Shown: positions 42,873 through 51,125 of the stretch, in pieces | Position numbering within the stretch: position 1 is the first letter of the stretch | Layout: each line of letters opens with the position of its first letter | Origin: Microbulbifer litoralis | GTDB taxonomy: Bacteria > Pseudomonadota > Gammaproteobacteria > Pseudomonadales > Cellvibrionaceae | Assembly (NCBI RefSeq): GCF_023634065.1 | Contig: NZ_JALKCV010000015.1 | Span: 62,001 to 126,000, forward strand | Length of the DNA stretch: 64,000 nt | Reading direction: 5' to 3' | The notes under the pieces: generated by a model | Database searches by the model: none | Seen by the model: the letters and a program-made list of their open reading frames with translations, nothing else | What the model was told of the DNA's origin: nothing | Made by a program: the position numbers and the translations under genes

Positions 42873-43769
42873 CTACAGCTCTTTTACATTGGCATCCAGG
42901 AATTCGCGAATAGCAGGGATGATCACGTCGCCATGGGTTTCCAATGCGAAATGCCCCGTGTCGTAAAAGCGAATGTCCGCCCGGGGAATATCCTGTTTCC
43001 ATGCCTCGGCGCCGGGCGGAAGGAAGAATGGATCGTGTTTCCCCCACACGGCGAGCAATGGCGGTTGGTACTCGCGGAAATAGGCCTGGAACTCGGGATA
43101 TTTTTCCACATTGGTGGCGTAATCCAGCAACAGGTCGAGCTGAATATCCGCCATGCCAGGTCGGGAGATCTGAACCCCTTCCAGTGTATAGGCGTCTGGT
43201 GCGACAGCACTCGTATCGCTTACGCCCTCCACGTACTGCCACTTAATGGATTCCGGCGTCGGGAAGTCGTTGAGGGCATCCCGGTTCTCTTGCGTAGGAT
43301 TGTTCCAATACTTCTGGATGGGTTCCCACCCTGTCGAGAGACCTTCCTCGTACGCATTGCCGTTTTGCGAAATGATGGCCGTGACTCTGGACGGGTGGGC
43401 CAGAGCCAGGCGCCATCCGACAGGCGCGCCGTAATCGTGAACGCCAATTGCGTAGCGGTCGAGCTTCAACTGTTCAGTAAATCGATCGACCGTCTTCGCG
43501 AGATTGGCGAATGTATAGTCATACCTGCCGCGCTCAGGTGATTCGGTAAAGCCAAAGGCCGGCAAATCCGGAGCAATCACGTGATACCCGTCTGCCAGCG
43601 CTGCAATGACATCGCGCCACATGTATGAGGAGGCGGCGAATCCGTGCAACAGCAGAACGGTCGGTGCCGCCGGATCACCCGCTTCACGATAGAAGATGTT
43701 TACATCGCCCACTTGCTCGAAACGATAGTGGACCTGCGGCTTTGTCGATGGGGAAGCGTCAGATGTCAT
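42873..43769 (-). CDS. Alpha/beta hydrolase with Asp nucleophile (haloalkane dehalogenase/epoxide hydrolase-like)
   Basis: A 298-aa hydrolase. The oxyanion HGF is at 42-44, the nucleophile elbow is VHDYGAPVG with Asp112 rather than Ser, the acid is in WGKHDPFFLP and the base is His in TGHFALE. An Asp nucleophile marks the haloalkane dehalogenase, fluoroacetate dehalogenase and epoxide hydrolase branches. AAGGAG precedes the ATG. Divergent from the CGNR regulator; the shared 92-bp gap has repeated AGGTTA half-sites. The segment is visibly less GC-rich than its surroundings. Confidence 0.85.
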   Translation of the reverse strand: MTSDASPSTKPQVHYRFEQVGDVNIFYREAGDPAAPTVLLLHGFAASSYMWRDVIAALADGYHVIAPDLPAFGFTESPERGRYDYTFANLAKTVDRFTEQLKLDRYAIGVHDYGAPVGWRLALAHPSRVTAIISQNGNAYEEGLSTGWEPIQKYWNNPTQENRDALNDFPTPESIKWQYVEGVSDTSAVAPDAYTLEGVQISRPGMADIQLDLLLDYATNVEKYPEFQAYFREYQPPLLAVWGKHDPFFLPPGAEAWKQDIPRADIRFYDTGHFALETHGDVIIPAIREFLDANVKEL

Positions 43770-43807
43770 GGTCGAGCTCCTTGATAACCAGTAATGAGTG
43801 ATATTGA

Positions 43808-43856
43808 AGGTTATTCAAGATAGAGGTAACCTGTCAATAGTAGAATTAAAGGTTAC
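43808..43856. promoter_or_regulatory. Triple AGGTTA half-sites between the hydrolase and CGNR regulator
   Basis: AGGTTAT (43808-43814), inverted GTAACCT (43826-43832) and AGGTTAC (43850-43856). The last two form an inverted repeat ending 5 bp before the regulator ATG. A plausible operator for the adjacent regulator. Confidence 0.55.
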
Positions 43857-43861
43857 TCTGC

Positions 43862-44434
43862 ATGTCGTCAAAAACTACGCCACCGTTTATTGCAAGCAAT
43901 CTCGCAATCGACTTCATCAACACGCAATTTGGGGTCGGGGCTGAGCGCCGGGAGTGTCTGGATGACGACGGCAGCGTCCTCGCGTGGCTTCAACAGGCGA
44001 ACGTGTTGTCGGAAGATCCCGAAAAGGCACCGGCGGGGATAGTCAAACTAGCCCGGGAATTGCGTGAAAATATGAGGGATCTGATCATCTTGGCAAAACA
44101 GGGCCGGGCCGCGGATCCCGCAGTGGTCAACCATGTGCTGGAACGGGGTTGCCCCATAGAGAAAATCGAATGGGAGCCAACTGAGGCTGTGTTTGTGAAA
44201 AAAGCGTGTAAGCGCGATATGGAGAGCGAGAGCCTGCTGCAGCCCGTAGCGCGGGCCCTGGTCCAGTTGCTTACAGAGGAAGATCTGCAGCTCGTGAAAG
44301 AGTGCGAGGCCCCGGACTGCGTCCTGATGTTCCACGATCAAACGAAATCCCATCGCCGCCGCTGGTGTAGCATGGCCTCTTGCGGAAACAGAATGAAAGC
44401 GGCAGCGCATCGGGCCAGGAAAAAAGCCGGATAG
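43862..44434 (+). CDS. CGNR zinc-finger (ABATE domain) transcriptional regulator
   Basis: A 190-aa protein with the N-terminal ABATE-like domain (ASNLAIDFINTQFG near residue 12) and a C-terminal CGNR zinc finger: Cys in ECEAPDC, then RRRWCSMASCGNRMKAAAHR. The family is thought to bind DNA through this finger and sense a small molecule through the N-terminal domain. It is divergent from the alpha/beta hydrolase, the likely target. Lacks a clear Shine-Dalgarno. Confidence 0.87.
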   Translation: MSSKTTPPFIASNLAIDFINTQFGVGAERRECLDDDGSVLAWLQQANVLSEDPEKAPAGIVKLARELRENMRDLIILAKQGRAADPAVVNHVLERGCPIEKIEWEPTEAVFVKKACKRDMESESLLQPVARALVQLLTEEDLQLVKECEAPDCVLMFHDQTKSHRRRWCSMASCGNRMKAAAHRARKKAG

Positions 44435-44481
44435 TTCGTTTCACCGGGATTACTATTTTTTCGGCGCTGCCATCCGCATGA

Positions 44482-44766
44482 CAAGCGTACTTGGCAAAAG
44501 CGGCCGTGGAGGGGCTGGTCAGGGTCCTGGCGAATGGAGTGCGGGGCAGGGGAATCACCGTCAATGCGGTGGCCCCCGGCCCGGTGGAAACGGAGTTGTT
44601 CCCGGCGGGTAAACCGCAGGAAGTCATCGATAGCCCGGCCAAGGCCTCACCCTTTGAGCGGTTGGGACAACCGGCTGACATAGCGCGGGTCACGACCTTC
44701 CTCGCAGGCGCCGAGAGCGGCTGGATTCACGGTCGGGTGGCAAGGGTCAATGGCGGCTTCGCCTGA
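44482..44766 (+). pseudogene. Short-chain dehydrogenase remnant (C-terminal third)
   Basis: Reading from 44482 gives QAYLAKAAVEGLVRVLANGV, then GITVNAVAPGPVETELF and a C-terminal ARVNGGFA. This is the part of an SDR from the catalytic Tyr-x3-Lys onward. A TGA at 44479-44481 closes the frame and the first 140 or so residues, including the NAD-binding GxxxGxG, are absent, so the gene is a 5' deletion relic. A 91-codon frame from TTG 44491 exists but would lack the active site. Confidence 0.8.
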
Positions 44767-44846
44767 TATCGCGTCGATAGCCGAAAACTGGCAGTGGCCG
44801 CTGTTGATCTGCAGTGGTCAAGCGGTTGACTCAGTATCAAGAACAG

Positions 44847-44875
44847 ACAAAAGCCCCTCCATTTGGAAGGGCTTA
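44847..44875 (-). terminator. Terminator of the second alpha/beta hydrolase
   Basis: agcccctcc (44852-44860) and ggaagggct (44865-44873) form a stem with one mismatch; on the minus strand the T-run (a-tract at 44848-44852) follows. It lies 25 bp beyond the stop of the gene at 44898. Confidence 0.65.
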
Positions 44876-44897
44876 TGAGGCGTGTGACTGCCGGTCG

Positions 44898-45839
44898 TCA
44901 ATTCCCGAAAAAGCCTGCCAGTTGGCCGGCGACCGTGTCGGGGGCCTCCTCCGGCGGAAAGTGCCCGCATTGCTCGATCACGCCGCCCTCAACCCGGTCG
45001 GCGATATCCCGCATCGTGGTGTAGAGCCGGTTTCCAACACCGCCGTCTGCACCCCAGGCCATAACCGGCATGGCCAGCTTTTTGTCGGCGCGCTGCCGGT
45101 TCTGTTCGAGTCCCCCGGCATTGAACAGCGTGCGGTAGTAGGCAAACGCGGCCCGCATGGCGCCCGGCGCGCTGAATAGGCGCGTGTATTCATCCAGGTC
45201 CGCCGGGGTGATGGCTGCGGGGTTGCGTGTCTTGGTTCTGAACAGCCAGTCCAGATAGGGCCGCTCGCGCCCAGTGATCAACAGTTCCGGAAGGTCGTCC
45301 AGCCGGTTGAAGCCGAAGTGCCAGGTCCGCACATTGATGGTCTCATCGGGAATGCCGCCGGGGCCGGCCGGGCTGATGCCGGGCAGGGCCGCATCGTAGA
45401 GCGCCAGCCGGCGGATATCGTCCGGCCAGTCCGCGGCCCAGGCATAGGCGATCCAGGCGCCGATATCGTGTCCGGCCACATTCAGGGGGCCGTTGTCGGT
45501 CAGTCCCAGGTGCCCGGCAAACCGGTGCAGGTCGTGGGCGACCGTCGCCAGGTCATAGCCGCCGAGTGGTTTATCCGAGTCGCCGATTCCCCGCGGGTCG
45601 ACGGCAATCACCCGGTGGCCGCTTGTCGCCAGCCGTTCCATGACGTGGCGCCAGGTATACCAGCTCTGCGGCCAGCCGGGGATCAGCAGGATGGGTTTGC
45701 CTGACCCGCCTTCGACATAGTGCAAGCGGATATCATCCAGAACGGCGTAGTTGCGGCTGAAGCGGTTCCAGAAAGAACCGGGGTCAAACGCAGGCAAGGG
45801 TGCTGTGGCGTGCGCGTTTTGCTGAATCTGTTCAGTCAT
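44898..45839 (-). CDS. Alpha/beta hydrolase, epoxide hydrolase-like
   Basis: A 313-aa protein. The block LLIPGWPQSWYTWRHVM carries the epoxide-hydrolase-like oxyanion turn, AVDPRGIGDSDKP follows, and the nucleophile is Asp125 in AGHDIGAWIAYAW. The base His is in QCGHFPPEEAPD. Substrate unknown. The gene lies 30 bp downstream of the MFS gene on the same strand, so the two likely share a transcript controlled by the divergent LysR regulator. Confidence 0.87.
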   Translation of the reverse strand: MTEQIQQNAHATAPLPAFDPGSFWNRFSRNYAVLDDIRLHYVEGGSGKPILLIPGWPQSWYTWRHVMERLATSGHRVIAVDPRGIGDSDKPLGGYDLATVAHDLHRFAGHLGLTDNGPLNVAGHDIGAWIAYAWAADWPDDIRRLALYDAALPGISPAGPGGIPDETINVRTWHFGFNRLDDLPELLITGRERPYLDWLFRTKTRNPAAITPADLDEYTRLFSAPGAMRAAFAYYRTLFNAGGLEQNRQRADKKLAMPVMAWGADGGVGNRLYTTMRDIADRVEGGVIEQCGHFPPEEAPDTVAGQLAGFFGN

Positions 45840-45869
45840 GGGTAAAAGCCTCTGTTCTGGAAAGGTAAA

Positions 45870-47093
45870 TCAAACGGGGGATGGCGCCTGGCGTCGAAGA
45901 CGCCACAGGGCGAGCAGGGTGAAGGCAATCAACACCATGATGGCCGCCGTAAAGGCGATGCCCGCGTCCCGCAATCCAAATGCCTCGACGGCGAGCCCGA
46001 GGCTGACGATTGGTACCGAGATGGCAATGTAGGCAATCACGAACAGCAGCGAGGTCACCTCCGCTTTTTTCCCCGACGGGCTGGCGTCGGCTAACGCTGC
46101 GAGACTGGCCGCAAAAATAGCGCCCTGGCCGGCACCGGCAATCAGCGCGGCCACGATCAATGCCTGCAGGGCGCCGCAGGCAATCGACAGCCCGAGCAGC
46201 CCGACACCGATGAGCAGTGCCACGCAGGCAAGGGGCAGGCGCATCGAGTCCGGTATGCGACGCTGCACCATCTGGCCGGCAAGGGAGGCGGCAAAGACGG
46301 TGAAGACCAACACGCCGATACCGGCCCGATTGGTCAGGCCCAGAACCTGGCCCATGACTGCCGGGGCCAGCGAGGTAAACAGGCCGAGTACCGCGAAGCC
46401 GGCAAAGCAGCCCACGGCGGCCGGCACGAACAGCGGGCGAACTTCCGGCGGCAATCCCAAGGGCTGCCGTCGCAGTTGCAACCGGGGCGGCGGTGTCACG
46501 GTTTCGGGCAGCCGCCACAGCAGCACTGCGGCGACCAGGATCAGGACCAGGTGCAGCAGGTAGGGGAGGTGAAGCGGCCAAAACGCGTATTGGGAAAGGA
46601 GGCCCGAGATCAATGGCCCCATGCCCAGGCCGCCCATATTCGCGACGCCGGCGGCCAGTGTTGCCCGGCCGCGTTGTTGCAGGGGCGCCAGCTCGATCAC
46701 CGCGATGGTCGCCGTCGCGGTGAACAGGCCCGCAGAGATGCCCGACAACAAACGGGCCAGCAGCAGGATCGGGAGCGAGCCCTGGCACAGGAACAGCAGG
46801 GCGCTCAGGGCGGACGCGATCAGACCGGCGAAGAGTACCGGACGGCGCCCGACCTGGTCCGACCAGGGGCCGGTAGTCACCAGCGCGCCCAGAACCCCCA
46901 CGGCGTAGGTGGCAAAAATTACTGAGACGGTGAGATTGCTGAAACCGAAGACGTGCTGGTAGAGCGGATACAGTGGCGCAGGCAGTGTGGTGCCCGCCAT
47001 GTTGATGGCGAATATCAGTGCCATCAACAGAAAATAATGCGAGGGGAGTGGCGGCGACCCGATGTCGTCGATGGATCTGTGCTCAACTGGCAT
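45870..47093 (-). CDS. MFS transporter (drug-efflux type)
   Basis: A 407-aa inner-membrane protein with 12 predicted helices. The MFS motif between TM2 and TM3 reads GPWSDQVGRRPVLFAG, and FAINMAGTTLPAPLYPLY is typical of drug-efflux MFS N-termini. It ends with an Arg-rich cytoplasmic tail. Divergent from the LysR gene at 47286 with a 192-bp gap; the hydrolase follows. Likely exports a compound that the regulator senses; the compound is unknown. Confidence 0.88.
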   Translation of the reverse strand: MPVEHRSIDDIGSPPLPSHYFLLMALIFAINMAGTTLPAPLYPLYQHVFGFSNLTVSVIFATYAVGVLGALVTTGPWSDQVGRRPVLFAGLIASALSALLFLCQGSLPILLLARLLSGISAGLFTATATIAVIELAPLQQRGRATLAAGVANMGGLGMGPLISGLLSQYAFWPLHLPYLLHLVLILVAAVLLWRLPETVTPPPRLQLRRQPLGLPPEVRPLFVPAAVGCFAGFAVLGLFTSLAPAVMGQVLGLTNRAGIGVLVFTVFAASLAGQMVQRRIPDSMRLPLACVALLIGVGLLGLSIACGALQALIVAALIAGAGQGAIFAASLAALADASPSGKKAEVTSLLFVIAYIAISVPIVSLGLAVEAFGLRDAGIAFTAAIMVLIAFTLLALWRLRRQAPSPV

Positions 47094-47278
47094 ACGGCAT
47101 ATTCCCTGTCAGGAGATAATCGTTGGATCGAAGTTCCGGTGTGCCACCGGCACCGGCCGGTGGCAATCAGCGGCAACCGCCTGGCCGGGAATACCGGCGA
47201 AGGTTGCTCGGGCGATGTGGAGTGTCACCGATGCGCTGCCTTGCCGGTAGACGGCTGACGGGAAAGACTGTTATACAC

Positions 47279-47294
47279 TTGGCGTATGAGCCAA
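47279..47294. promoter_or_regulatory. TTGGC-N6-GCCAA palindrome over the LysR start codon
   Basis: A perfect 5-bp inverted repeat with a 6-nt centre, covering the ATG at 47286. The half-site spacing fits LysR-type or other dimeric regulators, suggesting autoregulation; a short motif could also occur by chance. Confidence 0.35.
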
Positions 47295-48224
47295 CTAAGT
47301 ACCTTGGGAATAGACCGTATAGAACTGATGCGGACATTCGTGCGGATCGTCGATAGCGGCAGTCTCTCGGCGGCCGCCCGGCAGCTCGGCACGACCCAGC
47401 CCACCATCAGCCGCCGCCTGAAGACCCTGGAGAAACTGCTGGGAACCGAGCTGATCCTGCGCAGCACCCACGGCCGGAAGCTGACCGACGATGGCGAGCG
47501 CTGCTATGCCCACGCGAGAACACTGATCGAGCAGTGGTCCGAGCTGGAAGACGGCCTGCGGGGTGCGGGAGAGGAACCGATGGGGCGCCTGCGGGTGCGC
47601 GCTCCCCATGCCTTTGGCCAGGATCAGATGATCCGGCCACTGAGCCGTTACCTGCAGCGCTATCCCGGGGTGTCCATCGACTGGATGCTGAACGATCATT
47701 CGCCCGATTTTATCGCCGACAACATCGACTGCGCGATCCATGTGGGCAGCGTGACGGACCCGTCGGTGATCGCGGTCCTGCTGGCGGAGGTGCCGCGTAT
47801 TGTGGTTGCGGCGCCGGGACTACTCGAGCAATTCCCGACCATAGAGCGGGTGCAGGATCTGGAGCGGCTTCCCTGGGTTGCCTTGAGCACCTATTACCGC
47901 AACGAGGTGACCCTGGTCGATCGGCGAGCGGACCGCTCACAGCAACTCAATATCCAGCCCCGGGTCAGTACCGACAGTCTCTATGCCCTGCGCCAGAGTG
48001 CGCTCGAAGGCTTGGGGGTCGCGATCGTGTCGACATGGATTGTGCAGGAGGACCTGGAGGCCGGGCGCCTTGTCCGTATCCAGCCGCAGTGGTGTGCGCA
48101 TCCGCTGCCCATTTATCTGCTGTACCCCTACGCCGCCTATTACCCGGCCCGACTGCGCACCTTTATCGACCTGATGCGCGAGGTCATGCCAACGATGGCG
48201 GGCACACGCCCGCCGGGTGTGTAG
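47286..48224 (+). CDS. LysR-family transcriptional regulator
   Basis: A 312-aa regulator. The N-terminal winged helix includes FVRIVDSGSLSAAARQLGTTQPTISRRLKTLE; the remainder is the substrate-binding domain of the LysR_substrate/PBP2_CrgA type (GRLRVRAPHAFGQDQM, then ALEGLGVAIVSTW). No good Shine-Dalgarno precedes ATG 47286; a start 14 codons later (MRTFVRIV) is possible. Divergent from the MFS-hydrolase pair, its likely target. Confidence 0.9.
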   Translation: MSQLSTLGIDRIELMRTFVRIVDSGSLSAAARQLGTTQPTISRRLKTLEKLLGTELILRSTHGRKLTDDGERCYAHARTLIEQWSELEDGLRGAGEEPMGRLRVRAPHAFGQDQMIRPLSRYLQRYPGVSIDWMLNDHSPDFIADNIDCAIHVGSVTDPSVIAVLLAEVPRIVVAAPGLLEQFPTIERVQDLERLPWVALSTYYRNEVTLVDRRADRSQQLNIQPRVSTDSLYALRQSALEGLGVAIVSTWIVQEDLEAGRLVRIQPQWCAHPLPIYLLYPYAAYYPARLRTFIDLMREVMPTMAGTRPPGV

Positions 48225-48279
48225 AGACAATTGTTGGCGGAGTCTGGATAACTGGTAAGCCCTGCATTCACTCCCCTGA

Positions 48280-48360
48280 GTCGTCATTCCGGGCTCGATC
48301 CGGAATCCAGGGCGCCGGGGGCACCTTCGCTGGATCCCGGATCGAGTCCGGGATGACGAC
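48280..48360. repeat. Extragenic palindrome, family B, copy 1
   Basis: 31-bp arms 48280-48310 and 48330-48360 are inverted with only three mismatches around a 19-nt loop (gtcgtcattccgg to ccgggatgacgac). It sits between the convergent LysR and ahpF genes and may terminate both. Confidence 0.85.
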
Positions 48361-48374
48361 TGCTACGGGAGGGT

Positions 48375-49973
48375 TCAGGCACTCTCGGCCAGCGCTTCAG
48401 GCTCACTCTTGTCCGAGGCTTCGTCAGAGACGGAAGAGCGGATCAGGTAGTCAAAGGCCCCCAACGCCGCGGTAGCGCCCGCGCCCATGGAGATCACGAT
48501 CTGCTTGTAGGGCACGGTGGTGGCGTCGCCGGCGGCGTAGACGCCCGGCATGGAGGTCGCGCCGCGCGCATCGATGGCGATTTCGCCCACGCGGTTCATT
48601 TCCAGGCCGCTGTCCTGCAGGAACTCGGTGTTGGGCACCAGGCCGATCTGGACAAAGACGCCGGCCAGTTCCAGTTGTCTGCTGTCGCCGCTCTCGCGAT
48701 CGGTGTAGACGAGGCCGTTGACCTTGTTGCCGTCGCCGACGATTTCCGTTGTCTGGGCGTTAACGATGATATCGATGTTGTCCATCGAACGCGCCTTGCG
48801 GACCAGGACGTCGTCCGCGCGCAGCGTGTCGGCGAATTCCAGCACGGTGACGTGCTTGACGATACCCGCCAGGTCGATGGCCGCCTCGATCCCGGAGTTG
48901 CCGCCGCCGATCACCGCCACGTGTTTGCCCTTGAAGAAGGGGCCGTCGCAGTGCGGGCAGTAGGCCACGCCCCTGGTTTTGTACTCATCTTCACCGGGCA
49001 CACCCAGTTGCCGCCAGCGGGCGCCGGTAGCCAGTACCACAGAGCGGCCGGACAGGCTGGCGCCGCTCTCCAGCTCCAGTTTAACCAGTCCGTCGCGGCT
49101 GAGGCCGGCGGCGCGCTGGTCGGTGATGATGTCGACACCGTATTCCTTGACGTGCTGCTCCAGGCCCGCGGACAGTTTCGGGCCCTCGGTGTAGGGCACG
49201 GAGATAAAGTTCTCGATGCCGACCGTATCCATCACCTGGCCGCCGAAGCGCTCGGCGACGAGGCCGGTGCGGATCCCCTTGCGCGCGGCGTAGATGGCGG
49301 CCGCGGCGCCGGCGGGGCCGCCGCCGACAACCAGTACATCATACGGGTCCTTCTCGCCCAGCTCGTCGGCCTTGCGTTCCGCGGCACCGGTGTCGAGTTT
49401 GCCGACGATCTCCTCGAGGGTCATGCGGCCCTGGCCGAAGTGTTCTCCGTTCAGGTAGACCGACGGCACCGCCATGATATTGCGCTGCTCCACTTCCTCC
49501 TGGAAGAGGGCGCCGTCGATCATTACGTGGGTGATCTTCGGGTTCAGGGTGGCCATCAGGTTAAGGGCCTGGACCACGTCCGGGCAGTTCTGGCACGACA
49601 GCGAAATATAGGTTTCGAAATGGAATTCGCCGTCCAGGTTACGTATCTGTTCCAGCAGTTCCGGGTCCGCCTTGGACGGGTGGCCGCCCGCCTGCAGCAG
49701 GGCCAGTACCAGCGAGGTGAACTCGTGGCCCATGGGGATGCCGGCAAAGCTGACACGCGGTGTTTCACCAGCGCGGCCGATGGCCATGCTGGGGGTGCGC
49801 CGGGCATCGCCCTCGCTGGCACGGATCCTGTCGGACAGGCCGACAATCTCGTAGGCGAGTTCTTCCAGTTCGGCGGATTTGGGGCTGTCGTCGCCGGACA
49901 CTCGGATCTCGATCGGCTCCTTGATATTGCGCAGGTAGGTGTCCAGTTGCTGTTTCAGGTTTGCATCCAACAT
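48375..49973 (-). CDS. ahpF: Alkyl hydroperoxide reductase subunit F
   Basis: A 532-aa flavoprotein that passes electrons from NADH to AhpC. The N-terminal tandem thioredoxin-like domain has the active Cys127 and Cys130 (SCQNC). FAD binding begins at [19 protein letters not shown]; the central disulfide is Cys339 and Cys342 in CPHC; the NADH motif is [15 protein letters not shown]. Length is normal. It follows ahpC after a 294-bp gap filled with repeats, so its expression may be partly uncoupled. Confidence 0.96.
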   Translation of the reverse strand: MLDANLKQQLDTYLRNIKEPIEIRVSGDDSPKSAELEELAYEIVGLSDRIRASEGDARRTPSMAIGRAGETPRVSFAGIPMGHEFTSLVLALLQAGGHPSKADPELLEQIRNLDGEFHFETYISLSCQNCPDVVQALNLMATLNPKITHVMIDGALFQEEVEQRNIMAVPSVYLNGEHFGQGRMTLEEIVGKLDTGAAERKADELGEKDPYDVLVVGGGPAGAAAAIYAARKGIRTGLVAERFGGQVMDTVGIENFISVPYTEGPKLSAGLEQHVKEYGVDIITDQRAAGLSRDGLVKLELESGASLSGRSVVLATGARWRQLGVPGEDEYKTRGVAYCPHCDGPFFKGKHVAVIGGGNSGIEAAIDLAGIVKHVTVLEFADTLRADDVLVRKARSMDNIDIIVNAQTTEIVGDGNKVNGLVYTDRESGDSRQLELAGVFVQIGLVPNTEFLQDSGLEMNRVGEIAIDARGATSMPGVYAAGDATTVPYKQIVISMGAGATAALGAFDYLIRSSVSDEASDKSEPEALAESA

Positions 49974-50007
49974 CGTTGTGTCCTGTTTTCGGTTTGGCTT
50001 GAGAAGT

Positions 50008-50050
50008 CTCTGAATAAATTCCCTGATCGCTCAGGAATTTTGTTCAGGGG
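50008..50050. repeat. Imperfect inverted repeat upstream of ahpF
   Basis: ctgaataaattccctga and tcaggaattttgttcag form imperfect arms around tcgc. The hairpin would be in the ahpC-ahpF intercistronic RNA, about 40 nt before the ahpF start. Confidence 0.6.
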
Positions 50051-50164
50051 CTCCCTAAAAATGCCCACCCGGAGGTGGGCCAATGGGGATGGCAGTCCCG
50101 GTTGAGGTTTGGGAATTGGGGGAGGGCCTTTGCCCCGGCCCTCTGGCTCGGGCCATCTCCCCGG

Positions 50165-50255
50165 GTCGTCATTCCGGCGCAGGCCGGAATCCAGCGGGGA
50201 CTGGATCCCGGATCGTATTGTCATGCCGGACTTGATCCGGTACCGGGATGACGAC
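50165..50255. repeat. Extragenic palindrome, family B, copy 2
   Basis: Begins gtcgtcattccggcgcagg and ends ccgggatgacgac, the same outer words as 48280-48360, with an inserted middle segment. Located just after the ahpC stop. Confidence 0.8.
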
Positions 50256-50267
50256 TGTCGGGGCGGC

Positions 50268-50834
50268 TTAGATCTTGCCGACCAGGTCCAGGGACGGCGC
50301 CAGGGTTTCCTCGCCTTCTTTCCATTTGGCCGGGCAGACTTCACCCGGGTGGGCGGCGATGTACTGGGCTGCCTTGATCTTGCGCAGCAGTTCCTGGGCG
50401 TCGCGGCCGATACCGCCGGCGGTGATCTCGACGATCTGGATCTTGCCTTCCGGGTCGATCACGAAGGTGCCGCGGTCGGCGATGCCTTCTTCCTCGATCA
50501 TCACGCCAAAATTGCGGGTGATGGTGCCGGTCGGGTCGCCGATCATCGGGTACTGGATCTTGCCGATGGTTTCGGAAGTGTCGTGCCACGCCTTGTGGGT
50601 GAAGTGGGTGTCGGTGGATACGGAGTAGATTTCCACACCCAGTTTCTTGAACTCCTCGTAGTTGTCGGCCAGGTCGCCGAGCTCGGTCGGGCAGACGAAG
50701 GTGAAGTCGGCCGGGTAGAAGAAGAACACGGCCCACTTGCCCTTGACGTCGGCATCGCTCACGTCGAAGAAGTCGCCGGCCTGGTAAGCTTTGGCGTTGA
50801 AAGGTTTCAGTTCGGATTCGATGTAGCGAGACAT
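50268..50834 (-). CDS. ahpC: Alkyl hydroperoxide reductase C (2-Cys peroxiredoxin)
   Basis: A 188-aa typical 2-Cys peroxiredoxin reducing H2O2, organic peroxides and peroxynitrite. The peroxidatic Cys48 is in [15 protein letters not shown] and the resolving Cys167 in [10 protein letters not shown]. The ATG at 50834 has GAGGAGC; an in-frame start six codons earlier covers this Shine-Dalgarno and is rejected. An OxyR-like site lies 86 bp upstream. AhpF is its reductase. Confidence 0.96.
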   Translation of the reverse strand: MSRYIESELKPFNAKAYQAGDFFDVSDADVKGKWAVFFFYPADFTFVCPTELGDLADNYEEFKKLGVEIYSVSTDTHFTHKAWHDTSETIGKIQYPMIGDPTGTITRNFGVMIEEEGIADRGTFVIDPEGKIQIVEITAGGIGRDAQELLRKIKAAQYIAAHPGEVCPAKWKEGEETLAPSLDLVGKI

Positions 50835-50890
50835 AGATTGCTCCTCGTTCACTGTGTGTTTTGCGGATAAAGTTGTCTGGAACGCGAGTA

Positions 50891-50919
50891 ATACTATGGG
50901 TGGGAGGTGACTAATAAAA
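50891..50919 (-). promoter_or_regulatory. Candidate ahpC promoter
   Basis: On the minus strand a weak -35 (TTTTAT, 50919-50914), 17 bp, and a -10 TAGTAT (50896-50891), about 50 nt before the ahpC ATG. A weak -35 directly next to the OxyR-like site fits an activated promoter. Confidence 0.5.
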
Positions 50920-50956
50920 ATAATCTATTCCAATGATTCTGATAGTCTTTAGTGAT
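50920..50956. promoter_or_regulatory. OxyR-like binding site upstream of ahpC
   Basis: Four tetranucleotides at exact 7-nt spacing: ATAA, CAAT, ATAG, TGAT on the plus strand (minus: ATCA, CTAT, ATTG, TTAT). The OxyR consensus is ATAG-N7-CTAT-N7-ATAG-N7-CTAT; 12 of 16 positions match on the minus strand. It abuts the -35 of the ahpC promoter. Confidence 0.55.
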
Positions 50957-51125
50957 TGATTGCTTTTTGTCCATAGTCTGTATGGCAGATTGACTACAGC
51001 GGCGCCCAATTGCACCTTCCGGCGCCATTCGGGATACTCGGCAAGCAACTGACCACCGCGTCGCCCCGATCCGGGTGACCGGGTGGCGGATAGGGATTCC
51101 CAATACCGGTGAGCGGAGCCACAGG

